This document shows, piece after piece, positions 29,080 to 39,531 of a DNA stretch of 64,000 bases (position 1 is its first letter; every line of letters starts with the position of its first letter). The notes under the pieces are model-generated. The model searched no databases. It was not told where the DNA came from and saw only the letters and a list, made by a program, of their open reading frames with translations. This DNA is from Methyloceanibacter methanicus (GTDB lineage: Bacteria; Pseudomonadota; Alphaproteobacteria; Rhizobiales; Methyloligellaceae): positions 124,001-188,000 of the forward strand of contig NZ_LPWG01000010.1 in assembly GCF_001723285.1 (NCBI RefSeq), given 5' to 3'. The translations under genes and the position numbers were made by a program.

Positions 29080-31170
29080 TCAGGGCTGGAGCCGGACGGT
29101 GACACTGTCCGCCGCGCCGAGCGCGTCGGTCACGGTGAGTTGCACGAAGCCCGGGCCTTGCGGAGAGAAGAACACCGTTCCGGCGCCCCGCACCGATTGC
29201 AGCGGCATGCCATCGACCAGGACGTTGAGCGGCGCGGTGCCGCCGGCGACCTTGATGGCAATGGGATCGATCTCCGCCCCGCCCGACTGAAGCGCGAGTG
29301 CGGCTCCGTTGGGCGGAAACACGATGCGCAAATCGGTCGCGCGTGCCGCCCTCGCCGCATGGCCTCCGCCAAAGCGGCGGAGCGGCGGCGGCAGTTGGGC
29401 GGTCCGCGCGGTCAGGACGCCTTCGGGCGCGGGGCGAAGGGGCCTCGGCTGTTCCGTCAACCGCGCGAACACGTCGAACAGGATCGGCGCCGCGGCGGTG
29501 CGGCCCAAGAGGCCCGGAACGGGCGCGCCGTCCGGGCGTCCCGTCCAGATCCCGACCGTGTATCGCCCGTCGAAGCCCACCGCCCAGGCATCGCGATAGC
29601 CGTAGCTCGTTCCCGTCTTGAAGGCGATCCGGCCGCCGAGCGCGTTGGGCGGGGGCGGGGCATCGCGCAGGATGTCGCCCACGTACCAGGCCGCGACCGG
29701 TTCCATCAGGCGCCGCGCGGGCCATCTTGGATCGGCCTCCCGCTCGTAGAGCGGCGCGACCGTCCCCTGCCGCGCAAGGCCCGCATAGAGCGCCGTGATA
29801 TCGGTGAGGGTCACGCCGATGCCGCCGAGCCCGAGCGCAAGCCCCGCGGTCTCGTGCGCGGGCAGTTTGAGCCTCGCGCCCGCTTCGCCGAGACGTGCCA
29901 GAAGGCGGCTGGGGCCGACCGCGTCGAGCAGCGAAACGGCCGGCACGTTGAGCGAGAGTTGCAGCGCGCGGCGCACCGTGACGGTCCCCTGGAAGGTCTG
30001 GTCGAAATTCTCCGGCGCGTAGTCGCCGAACCGGATGGGCCGGTCCTCGATCAGGGATTGCGGATGGACCAGCCCGTCTTCGAAGCCGAGCCCATAGATG
30101 AACGGCTTCAAGGTCGAGCCGGGAGAACGCACGGCCCGGGTCAGATCCACTTGGCCCGCGCGATCCGCATCGAAATAGTCGGGCGTGCCAACGCGCGCGA
30201 GAATCCGCCCGCTCTCGTGCTCCACCACCACAATCGCCACGGACATCGCATCGCCGAGCGCCAATGCACGGTCGCGGGCCAGCCGCTCGAGCCGGCGCTG
30301 GAGCCGTGCCCGGATCGTCAGCTTAATGATCGATTCATCGGCGAACGCCGCCTTGGCGTCGTCGGCGGCGTGCGGGGCCCCGAGCGGCATCGGCTTGCGC
30401 GCGGTGGGCACCGGCTCGGCCTTGGCCGCCTCGAGTTCGTCTGCGCTGAAGATCCCATCGCCCGAGATGCGATCGAGGACGCGGTTTCGCGCCGCGCGGG
30501 CCCGTTCCGGATGGCGATCCGGCCGGCGATATTCGGGCGATTGCGGCAAGGCGACGAGAAGCGCCGTCTCGCCCAGGGTGAGCCGCCGCGGTTCCTTGCC
30601 GAAATAGGCGAAGGAGGCTGCGCGGATGCCTTCCAGGTTTCCGCCATAAGGCGCGAGCGTGAGATAGAGCGCGAGAATCTCCTTCTTGCTCAGGGCCCGC
30701 TCGAGCTGCACTGCCCGCACCATCTGCCGGTATTTCGCGTAGAGCGAGCGCTTGCGGCGCGGCTCCAGGAGGCGCGCGACCTGCATGGAGATCGTCGAGC
30801 CGCCCGAGACGATCTCGCCCCGGGTCAGGAGCTGATACGCGGCCCGCACCATGGCGAGCGGGTCGACGCCGGAATGGTCGTAGAAGCGCTTGTCCTCATA
30901 GGCGAGCAGGGCTTCGAGGAAGCGCGGGTCCACATCGCTCCGCGAGGCGGGCAAGCGCCAGCGCCCGTCCGGCGCGAGATAGGCCCGCAGGAGTTCGCCG
31001 TCGCTGCCGATCACCGTCTTGGAATAGGTGAGATTCTTGCCGAGCGGCGGCGGACCGAACGTGTCGGCGAGCCCAACAAGGGCGCCCGCGGCGATGGCAG
31101 CGCACCACATCGCCGCGACCGCCGCATAGGTCAGACGGCGCCCCACCTTCTGTCGCGGCTGCTCCACCAT
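29080..31170 (-). CDS. pbpC: Penicillin-binding protein 1C
   Basis: Bifunctional peptidoglycan glycosyltransferase/transpeptidase-like protein anchored in the inner membrane. 696 residues: a membrane anchor at about 12-32, the transglycosylase domain (LLAYEDKRFYDHSGVDPLAM; GGSTISMQVARLLEP), the transpeptidase with SPGSTLKPF (about 350) and FKTGTSYGYRDAW (about 517), and the PBP1C C-terminal domain (about 600-696). The ATG overlaps the stop of the alpha-2-macroglobulin gene by one base, the well-known pbpC/yfhM pairing. Confidence 0.95.
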   Translation of the reverse strand: MVEQPRQKVGRRLTYAAVAAMWCAAIAAGALVGLADTFGPPPLGKNLTYSKTVIGSDGELLRAYLAPDGRWRLPASRSDVDPRFLEALLAYEDKRFYDHSGVDPLAMVRAAYQLLTRGEIVSGGSTISMQVARLLEPRRKRSLYAKYRQMVRAVQLERALSKKEILALYLTLAPYGGNLEGIRAASFAYFGKEPRRLTLGETALLVALPQSPEYRRPDRHPERARAARNRVLDRISGDGIFSADELEAAKAEPVPTARKPMPLGAPHAADDAKAAFADESIIKLTIRARLQRRLERLARDRALALGDAMSVAIVVVEHESGRILARVGTPDYFDADRAGQVDLTRAVRSPGSTLKPFIYGLGFEDGLVHPQSLIEDRPIRFGDYAPENFDQTFQGTVTVRRALQLSLNVPAVSLLDAVGPSRLLARLGEAGARLKLPAHETAGLALGLGGIGVTLTDITALYAGLARQGTVAPLYEREADPRWPARRLMEPVAAWYVGDILRDAPPPPNALGGRIAFKTGTSYGYRDAWAVGFDGRYTVGIWTGRPDGAPVPGLLGRTAAAPILFDVFARLTEQPRPLRPAPEGVLTARTAQLPPPLRRFGGGHAARAARATDLRIVFPPNGAALALQSGGAEIDPIAIKVAGGTAPLNVLVDGMPLQSVRGAGTVFFSPQGPGFVQLTVTDALGAADSVTVRLQP

Positions 31171-34100
31171 CAGCGCGCCGACACCGTGACCGCGCCAGTC
31201 CCCGTCCGCCCGAAGCGGTCGGGCCGGTACATGTCTTCGACCCGCGCCTGCGGAAGCACGTAAGTGCCGGGCGAGACCGCGCGCACGATATAGGCGACGC
31301 GATAGACCACGGGGCTTTTGGCGTTGCGGTCGAAGGCGGCCACGAAGCGGTCGTCGCGGAACGCGGTGTGGACCGGCCGCGCCGCGTTGGTGATCCAGGG
31401 CAGGCCGCCCGTGTCTGCCGACGAGACCAGCTTCGGATTGTCGATCTCGAACCCGGCCGGCACGTAATCGGTCAGCGCCACCCGTGCGAATTGGGGCTGC
31501 GCTTCCGTGACGCTCAGCACCACCACGTAGCGCTCGTTTTGCTTGGCGTTGGCAATGTCGACGGTTTGGCCGTCGAGCGTGTGGAACGTCCGCTCCAGGA
31601 CGAAGCCGCTCTCGGCCGCAGGTTCCGGCGAGGTCGGCGCGCCGGAGACGGAGATCACCGCATCGACGGGCACGTCGCCGCGATTGGTCACCGAGACGGG
31701 GGCGATGCCCAGGTCCTCCTCGCCGAATTGCCGGTAGAGCGGGCCGCTCTGCGGCACCGGTGCGGCGCTTCCCGTCGCGACTTCGAGGTCGACCCCCTGA
31801 CTGCCGAGCGCACGCGCGGCGAGGATCAGCCAGGCATCTTCCTGCGTCGACGTGTAGGTCACCCGATCGCGCGCCACGCCGATCTGCTGCGTCGCGCTGA
31901 CGAGGATCGGCTCCGCCGCCTTGCCCTCCGCCGCAAGCGTCACCACCGTCGCGGCGTCGCGCAGACGCGATCCGAAGTCGACGCGGCCGGTCTTCGTGAC
32001 CGTCTCGTTCGGAAGCGCGTTGGCGGCAACGCGGAATGCCTTCTCCGCGCGCACCCGGTCGCCGAGCATCGCCAGCGCCGCGCCGATCTCGGCCTGTGCG
32101 GCCGGCGAGCCGAGCGCGCCCATCTTGACGTCGGCCACGTAGCGCAGATCGCCGACCGGCGCGGCCCCGTTCCGTGCCAGGACGTAGAGCGCGTAGGACA
32201 ACGCGAGGCCGCCGTCATTCGAGACATCCGGCGCCGTGCTCACATAGTTCCGCAAGCGGTTCACGGCGAGCTTGAAGCGCTCCTCGGGGACCGCGTGGCC
32301 TTGGGCACGGGCGCGCGTCAGGAAGTCAGTGACATAGGAATCAAGCCATGCATCGCCGCCGCCCGGCGACCACAGGCCGAAGCCGCCTTCATAGCCCTGC
32401 CGGGCGAGAACGGTTTCAATGGCCGTGTCGATGCGCTTGCCGATATCGGCAGGTTTCGCAGGTTCCGCCTCAAGCTCGCTGAGATAGAGGAGCGGGAGCG
32501 CGCGGCTGACGATCTGTTCCGTGCAGCCCAGCGGATAGCGGTCGAGGGCCGCCAGCCGGCCTGTCACGTCGAGCGCTGCGGTCGGCGTGACCGAAAGCGC
32601 AAGACCGCCCGTTCCGGGAACGAGATCGGCGAACACGTCGTTCGTGAGCTTGAGGCTCTGGCCCGGCGCAAGGGGCGTCACCGTGCGGCGCGCCAGGATC
32701 TGCGCGGCCGGCTTCACCGCGATCGTATAGCGCCGCGCGACTTCGAAACTCTCCGGCCCCGTTACCGTGACGTCGACGCGCGCTCGCCCACGCCCTGTGC
32801 CGCGATCGGGAACGCCGCCGCGTTGCGCGTCTTGGCATCGATCCCCAGAACGCGCTCCGTTTCCGGCAAGGCGATCGGGCCCGTCGCGGCCAGCGCGATT
32901 GTGTAGTCCCCGCTCGCGCCTTCCACATTGTCGAGGTCGAGGCGGAGCGTCGAGCGATCGCCCATGGCCAAGAAGCGGGGCAGCGTGGTCGTGACCACGA
33001 CGGGATCGCGCACGACGACGTCGCCCGTGCCGTGTCCCACTTGCGTCTTGTTCCAGGCGACCGCCATCACCCGTGCGGTGCCCGTGAAGGCAGGGACGTC
33101 AAATTCGATTTCCGCGGCGCCGTCCTCGTCCACTGTAACGATGCCGGAATAAAGCGCGAGCGGCGGCCCCGAAGGCGGGCTCCCCTGGAGCGTTCCGGCG
33201 CTGGCGTCGCCACCGGTCCGGATCTGTCCGCGCGCGCCCTGCATGCCGTCGATCAGTTGGCCATAAAGGTCGCGCACCTCGGCTGCGAGCTTGCGCTGAC
33301 CGAGATAGAACGCGTCCGGGTCCGGCGGCTCGTAGCCGGTGAGATTGAGAATGCCCACATCGACCGCGGAGACCACAAGCTGCGCCTGCTCGCCCGGCGC
33401 GAGATTGGCCAGCTTCACCGGAACGCGCAGCTTGGTGTTGGGCCGGATCAGGGCGGGCACGTCCATCGCGACTTCAATCGTGTTCTGCGCCTTGTCGATG
33501 CTGAACCATTGCGCGCCGATGGCCCGGCCGGGCATGCGCTTGGCTTCGGCGTCGAGCGGGCGCCGCAGCGTGGCGAGCACATAGCGCCGGTGCCCCACCC
33601 CGTGCCCACGGTCAGCGGGATGCTCGTCAGGCCGGGTTCGACGGGGGTCGTGGTCTGCGTCAGCAGCCTGTCGCCGATCACCGAGAGGGTCACCGTGCCG
33701 GCGCTCCGCGCGGTCACGGCCACGTTCATGGTGTCGCCTGCCGCGTAGCCGGGCTTGTCCAGCGCGATCTCGAGCCGGTCGGGCGTATCGGCGTCCGCCT
33801 CCCCGTACCAGCCGGAGTCGAAGCCGTAGGTGGTGACAGGCCCGAGCGGGTCGGGGCTTTCGACTTCGAGCCTGTAACGGCCCCAGGTCACCGGCACCTG
33901 GATGGATGCGGGCGCGTCCGCGTTCGCGTCGATCACGCCGTCGGCGACGCGGCGTGTGACCTTGATGGGCTCGTAGTTCCAGCTGCCATATTGCCGGTAC
34001 CACTGATATTTCGACTCGATGCGCAGGAGCTGCCACTTCAGGCCCGGGCGCGCGACTTGCGCACCGTCGGGGGCGACCGTCACCACGTCGAACCGGGCGA

Positions 34101-36384
34101 TGTCGTTGTCGCTCAGGGACGCGCCCTTGAACAACGGCTTCACGCCGATCATGTCCGCCTTGGGCGTGATCGGCAGCGTCAGATCGTGTTCGACCGCGCG
34201 GCCGCCGGGCTCGGCCAGCCGAACCACGACCTTGGCCTTCAAGGGACGCGACGACGCCGGCAAGGTCCCAAGTCCGACATCGAACGTGGCCCGGCCTTCC
34301 GCGTCCGTCTGGGGCAGGTCCGCGAGCGGCAGCGTTTCGGCCGTGAAATCGTCGCTCGCGCCTTTACTGGCGGTGCCGAACGTATAGCCCGCGTAACCGG
34401 GGCGGGCGCTCGTCGCCGTGAGGTTCACCTCGCCGTCGAGGGGGAGCCCAGACGCGGGCGCGCCATAGAGGAACCGGCCCGCAAGCGAGATCTTGGCCGG
34501 GGACGCCGGCGACAGACTCTTGGCGGCGGTCGAGATGTCGAATTCGAGCCGCTCGGGCACGTAGTCCTCGACCAGGAAACTCGTTTCGCCGATCGGCGCC
34601 GCTTTGGGATCCGAATAGACCTTGACGCGATAGGTGCCCGTCTGCGCCGACGCAATCAGCGGCAACGCGGCGGAAAGGCCGCCATCGCCCTCGTCGCGGG
34701 CGACGATGCGCCGGTATTCGATGCCGTCGGGCCGGTCCACGATGAGCGTTGCCGCAAGGTTCGGGACGGCAACGCCGGCCGCGTTGCGCAAGAGCGCGGT
34801 GATGTACGCCGTCTCGCCGGTCCGGTAGACGCCGCGTTCGGTGAAGACGAAGGCGTCGATCCCTTTCGGCGCGGCCCGGCCCGCCACGCCCCGGTCGGTC
34901 AGGTCGAAGGCGGGCGTCTTCAGGCTGAGGAAGGCATAGTCGCCGTCCGCGCCCGTGGTGACCAGGAGCGCGGGCGCAAGTCCGCCCTTCCCGCGGGCAA
35001 GGCCGGCGGCGAAGGTGACGGCGCCGTTCGCGTCGGTCTTGGCCGTGCCCAGGATCTCGTTGTTGCGGGCGATCAGCCGGACTTCGGCGGCGGCGATCGG
35101 GTCCGTGGTGGCCAGCGAGTTGACGCAGGCATGAATGCCGTCCGAACCGGAATAGGCCGTGAGACCGAAATCGGAGACGACGAACCACTGTGTCGCGCGC
35201 TCGCCGTAATCGTCGCCGGGAACGTCGGCGGGGTTCGCGGCGAGGATATAGATGCCGGGGGCCAGCCGCGGCACGGCCTCGCTGATCGGGAAGGCGGTCG
35301 TGACCTCTTTGTTGAGCTCCTTCTTGACCTGAAGCGTGCCGGCCCAAACCTCTTCGCCGCTCTCGTCGGCGATGTTCTCAAGACTGTACTTGTACAGGTT
35401 GCGCTGGAAGTCGTAGCCCGTCACGGTGCCGAGCAGGTTGCGGTCGCCGATGCGGTAGAGCGTGACGTCGAGCGCGCCCGTGTTGACCGACAGGAGCGGA
35501 ATGCCCTGCTGGCCGGTGCTCGGCAAGACATACGCTTTGCCCGCGAGCCGGACCGACGGGGTGCGATCCCGCACATAGATGGTGAAGGGCGCATCCTTCA
35601 CCAGGTCTTCGTGGACGGCCGAGGGCAGTCCTTCGCGCAAAGTCACGTCATAGGACTGTCCATGCGCGAGCCCGTCAACGCAGAGCTGCTTGTCGTCGAG
35701 TGACAGCGCGGGCTTGTCCTCGCCGGCAACGGACACGTAGGGCGCATAGTCCGCGCGGGCGAGTAACGGTTCGGTGAACTGGAAACAGGCCCGCGGCGAG
35801 GCGGCGTCGGAATCCACGCTGAAATCGGCGACGCGAAACCCGTATTTCTCCCGCAGTTGGGCGTAGGTCGCCGCAAGGCCCGGATCGTCATCGAGCATGG
35901 TGGCAAGCCACAATGCGTTCAGCGCGGGGCGCCATTCGCTGCCTTTCGCGAACGCGCTCGCCAAAGAGCCGAGGGCGGCAGCCTCGTCCCGCGGCGTCGT
36001 CGCGCGGCGGTAGGCGAGGTAGGCGGCCGCACGCGCATTCTGGAAGCGCGTGCTGCCATCGTCGTTTTCGTCCGGAGGAATCGCGAGCCAGATGTCCGCC
36101 AGGCGCCGCCAGGCCGTGGCGTCGTTGGGCGCCGCGGTAACGATTTGCCCGTAGAGAAACGCGGCATTGCCGAGCTGGCGCTGGCGTAATTCCTTCGCGG
36201 CCTGCTCCTTCAGCATCGGGACCGGCCGATCGATGGTGCCGGACTCGTTCTTGAGATCGGCGGCGAGGGTAATGGCCGCCTCGTCCAGCGCGTCGTCCTG
36301 ATAGGTCTTGTCGGCGGCGAAAGCGGAAAAGGAAACGCAGGCAAAAAGCACGGCGGCAAGGCCGGTGCGGAACCACGCAACCAT
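31170..36384 (-). CDS. Bacterial alpha-2-macroglobulin (YfhM type), with two frameshifts
   Basis: Large periplasmic protease-trapping protein thought to protect the cell envelope with PBP1C. The reconstructed protein is 1738 residues. It has a signal peptide (WFRTGLAAVLFACVSFSAFA) behind a good GGAGG ribosome site, repeated MG domains, and the thioester CTEQ in YPLGCTEQIVSR at about residue 1289. The reading frame changes twice. At about 33584 one base is missing, restoring GTGAYVLATLRRPLDAEAK; at about 32783 another is missing, restoring GVGEARVDVTVTGPE. The total length becomes divisible by three only with both bases added, which argues for sequencing errors. Confidence 0.9.
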
Positions 36385-36539
36385 GGGTGTCCTCCAAGCG
36401 CCCGGCCCTCGGCGGCGAGCGGGCGACGGCCGCATGGTAGCGGAGCATCATGACGGAAACAAATGGGCTTCCGCGGGCGCCCTGTAGGTCCTCTGCCGGC
36501 CGGCGGGACGTGCTCGGCAAGCCGGGCCCGTCGGGTCGC

Positions 36540-37453
36540 CTAGACGGTGAACTCGCTGGCGATCCCGGCAAACTCGCGGCGCAGCCACTGATGGCACTCG
36601 TCCCGGTCGTAGCTCGTATGCCACAGCAGACGAACCGGGAAGGTCGCGGGTTCAAGCGGCTGTGAAATCCGGGCGAGCCCGAACTGGCGTTCCAGGATCC
36701 CGGCAAGCGAGGCGGGGAGGGTGAGCAGGGCATCGCTGTTCAGCGTGGCGAGGACGCCGACAAGCGTGGAGGACACCTGAGATGTCTGGCGCACGGGCCG
36801 GCCGGTTCGCCCCGAACCGCCCGCGAGCGCACCGACGCCGGGGAGGGAGTACACGGAGACGTGCTCGGCGGCGGCGAACGCCGCGGTGCCGGGCTCCCGC
36901 TTGAGATACGGGTGACCGGGCCGCGCCAGGGTCGCGAGCGTATCGTCGAAGAGCTTGGCCGCGCGGACGTCGGGCGCTCGGCGCTCTCGCCCGCGATGTC
37001 GATCACGAAGTGGCAACGGGCGTTCCGGAGGTCGTCGATCGTCGACTCCGCATGAGAGGGCGTCCAGTCCACCCGAACGCTCGGGGCCGCCTCGTGCAGG
37101 CGCTTGCGCAAGGGCTCGATGAGGATCAGTTCGCCCGCTTCGCTCGACGCTGCGGCAAAGCCGCGCATCGTGAGCGACGGGTCGAACGGCTTATTTGGCC
37201 GCAGCAGGCTCTCCATACCCGCCAGGATCACGTGGACCGTGGGCGCAAGCTCCAGGGCCCTGGCGGTGGGCACAAGCCGCTGTCCGGCACGCACGAAGAG
37301 TTCATCGTCGAACAATTCCCGCAATTTGGCCAAGGCATGGCTGATCGCGGAGGCGCTGCGCCCAAGCCGTTCGGCCGCCCGCGTGACGCTGGCGTCGACC
37401 AGCAGAGCGTCGAGCGTGACGAGCAGATTGGCGTCGACTTCCTTAAGATGCAT
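36540..37453 (-). CDS. LysR-family transcriptional regulator, frameshifted by one base
   Basis: 304 residues after repair. The N-terminal winged HTH is clear (VDANLLVTLDALLVDASVTR, AAERLGRSASAISHALAKLR), followed by the substrate-binding domain. Near 36973 a CCCC run in the coding strand has lost one C; adding it joins DIAGESAERPDVRAAKLFDD and the C-terminal half ending in EFAGIASEFTV. The start at ATG 37453 gives the family-typical MHLKEVDANLL. It is divergent from the imelysin gene across 270 bases, so that gene could be its target; this is inference only. Confidence 0.88.
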
Positions 37454-37723
37454 AACGTTCAACTATTATCTTGAAAACTGTTCACTTCATTCATGATAGG
37501 GGGCGTCCTAGGCTTCTGGCAAGACATTCGGCCGCCCAGCCCGGGTGTCTGAAGTGTTTCCGGCCGCGCCGAAATGCTTCCTCATCTCAGCCTTGCGGCG
37601 GCCCTTGGCCCCGGCCTGTGGGCCGCCGCATCTTTGGCTTTTCACCATAGGCTGTAGCTATTAAAAATGGGCATTAAGGATAGGACGGGACCTGCGAGTC
37701 CTGACAATTTGAGAGGGAGTTCG

Positions 37724-39001
37724 ATGTTCCGAGGACTAAAGACGATGGTTCCAGCGGCTGTCCTGGTCTGCGGGTTCGGCCTTTCGCCGGCCCTGGCCGA
37801 TGGCCCCAAGGACGTCCTGAAGAATTACGCCGACATCGCGCAGGCCGGTTACGCGGATTCACTCGAGACCGCCAAGACGATGCAGCTGGCGATCAACGCA
37901 TTCCTATCCAGCCCGACCGAGCCGAATTTGCGCGCGGCGCGTGCCGCGTGGATCGCCGCGCGCATGCCCTACATGCAGACCGAGGCCTACCGTTTCGGCA
38001 ATCCGATTGTCGATGACTGGGAGGGCAAGGTGAATGCCTGGCCGCTCGACGAAGGTCTGATCGACTACGTGGCCGAGGTCTATGGCGACGAATCGCCCGA
38101 GAACGAGCTGTACGTGGCGGACGCATCAAGAACGTCTCGCTGTCGCTCGGCGGCAAGACGATCGACACCTCCAAGATCACCAAGGAACTGCCTTGCGGAC
38201 ACGTTGCAGGAAGCGGGCGGCGTCGAAGCCAACGTCGCGACGGGCTACCACGCGGTCGAGTTCCTGCTCTGGGGCCAGGACCTGAACGGCACCGATGCCG
38301 GCGCCGGGGAGCGTCCTGCCACCGACTTCGACGTGAAGAACTGTACCAATGGCAATTGCGAGCGCCGGGCCGAATATCTGAGCACCGTGACCGAGTTGCT
38401 GATCGACGATCTTCAGTGGATGTCCGACCAGTGGAAGGCGGACGGTGAAGCGCGCAAGGCCGTCATGGATGCGGGCGACGAGGGTGGCCTCACCGTCATC
38501 ATGACCGGCCTCGGCAGCCTCTCTTACGGCGAACTGGCCGGTGAGCGCATCAAGCTCGGCCTGATGGTGCACGACCCCGAAGAGGAGCACGACTGCTTCT
38601 CCGACAACACCCACGCCGCGCACTTCTTCGACGCGCTTGGGATCCACAACGTCTACACGGGACGCTATCGCCGCGCCGACGGATCCGTTGTCTCCGGCCC
38701 GAGCGTGTCGGACTTGGTCAAGGCCAAGGACCCGAACGTGGACGCGGAAGTCCTGGCGACGCTCGATGCGACCATGGACGCGATGAACGCGCTGTATCTG
38801 CGCGCCCTGACCACCGAATCCTACGACCAGATGATCGGCGAAGGGAACGACGAGGGGAACAAGGTCGTCCAGGACGTCGTGGATGCTCTGCTGGCTCAGA
38901 CCAAAGCCATCGAGCGGGCCGTCGCCACGCTTGATCTGAAGGCCATCGAATTCGAGGGATCGGACAGCCTCGATGCGCCGGAAAAGGTGGGCGCTGAATA
39001 G
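37724..39001 (+). CDS. Imelysin (M75)-family periplasmic protein 1
   Basis: 425 residues with a signal peptide (FRGLKTMVPAAVLVCGFGLSPALA). Imelysin/EfeO-like proteins are periplasmic or outer-membrane-linked and usually iron-regulated; proteolytic activity was claimed only for some. The family motif GxHxxE is intact as GYHAVE at about 171. Residues about 134-156 are scrambled (ASRTSRCRSAARRSTPPRSP): one base is missing near 38123 and one extra C lies at 38191-38192. The corrected reading is GIKNVSLSLGGKTIDTSKIT. Start: ATG 37724 with GAGAGGGAG ahead of it. It is separated from the downstream operon by its own 530-base gap. Confidence 0.9.
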   Translation: MFRGLKTMVPAAVLVCGFGLSPALADGPKDVLKNYADIAQAGYADSLETAKTMQLAINAFLSSPTEPNLRAARAAWIAARMPYMQTEAYRFGNPIVDDWEGKVNAWPLDEGLIDYVAEVYGDESPENELYVADASRTSRCRSAARRSTPPRSPRNCLADTLQEAGGVEANVATGYHAVEFLLWGQDLNGTDAGAGERPATDFDVKNCTNGNCERRAEYLSTVTELLIDDLQWMSDQWKADGEARKAVMDAGDEGGLTVIMTGLGSLSYGELAGERIKLGLMVHDPEEEHDCFSDNTHAAHFFDALGIHNVYTGRYRRADGSVVSGPSVSDLVKAKDPNVDAEVLATLDATMDAMNALYLRALTTESYDQMIGEGNDEGNKVVQDVVDALLAQTKAIERAVATLDLKAIEFEGSDSLDAPEKVGAE

Positions 39002-39140
39002 GCAGAGACAACGTGCCACTGGAATACCGGCGAGAAGACGTTATAACATATCACTTCGAAACAATACCTGTAACGACCAGGACGGCGAACGAAGCTAAAA
39101 CAAAGCCTTGGGGGGCTGAGCAGATGACACAGGACAAAAG

Positions 39141-39160
39141 GCGTTGCGCATCTGCAACGC
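39141..39160. repeat. Perfect 7-bp inverted repeat in the imelysin-porin gap
   Basis: GCGTTGC / GCAACGC with a 6-base loop, 140 bases after the imelysin 1 stop and about 55 bases before the candidate promoter of the riboswitch transcript. It could be a weak terminator (no T-run) or an operator. The remainder of 39002-39196 shows no gene; an open frame crossing it has no coding character. Confidence 0.4.
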
Positions 39161-39196
39161 AAGACAGCATAGAGCGTACGGCCGCGGCAGCCTCAA

Positions 39197-39225
39197 TTGA
39201 CAAGACCTTCGCGAGACGCCAACGT
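39197..39225 (+). promoter_or_regulatory. Candidate promoter of the riboswitch-porin transcript
   Basis: TTGACA at 39197-39202 is followed after 17 bases by CAACGT at 39220-39225. The -35 is a perfect consensus, the -10 is poor, as is common in alphaproteobacteria. The predicted start near 39232 coincides with the 5' edge of the riboswitch. Confidence 0.45.
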
Positions 39226-39227
39226 GC

Positions 39228-39425
39228 CGGAGTCGAAGGTTCCTCGAAGACTCTGTCTGAGAGGATGAAAAGGGAACACGGTGTGTGCCGCGAAGGCGCC
39301 GAAGCCGTGGCTGCCCCCGCAACTGTGAGCGGTGAGCGCTCCGCCGAGCAAGACCACTGGGCAACCGGGAAGGTCAGGCGGAAAGCAACGACCCGCAAGC
39401 CAGGAGACCTGCCGTCGACCGTGAC
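39228..39425 (+). promoter_or_regulatory. Cobalamin (AdoCbl-type) riboswitch
   Basis: The conserved core is plain: AAAAGGGAACACGGTG (about 39268-39283), GCCGTGGCTGCCCCCGCAAC then TGTGAGCGG, the CCACTGGG / ACCGGGAAGG segment, and the B12 box AGCCAGGAGACCTGCC at 39398-39413. Possible P1 pairing: GTCGA near 39232 with TCGAC near 39415. The element precedes the porin gene on the same strand; known cobalamin riboswitches turn expression off when the ligand binds. The boundaries are approximate. Confidence 0.95.
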
Positions 39426-39531
39426 AGGGCTGATGCGCGAACGGGGGTGTTCGGGCATTGTCGGGACCTTCCAAAGGAACGCTCCGAAGGCGCTGACGCG
39501 ATTTTTTGGTCACTCGGCTTCGGAGGGAAGA
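39426..39531 (+). promoter_or_regulatory. Riboswitch expression platform with ribosome-site sequestering hairpin
   Basis: CTCCGAAG (39482-39489) is an exact complement of CTTCGGAG (39518-39525). The latter overlaps the porin ribosome site GGAGGGAAG (39523-39531). An alternative pairing, CCTTC (39467-39471) with GAAGG (39486-39490), would free the site. This predicts translational control, with ligand binding favouring the sequestered form. No poly-T run follows a hairpin except TTTTTT at 39502-39507, inside the loop. Confidence 0.6.

Noticed and set aside
39013-39531. Long open frame leading into the porin and crossing the riboswitch
   Set aside because: It is an in-frame accident; the region is a structured RNA and the ribosome site and signal peptide place the start at 39532.
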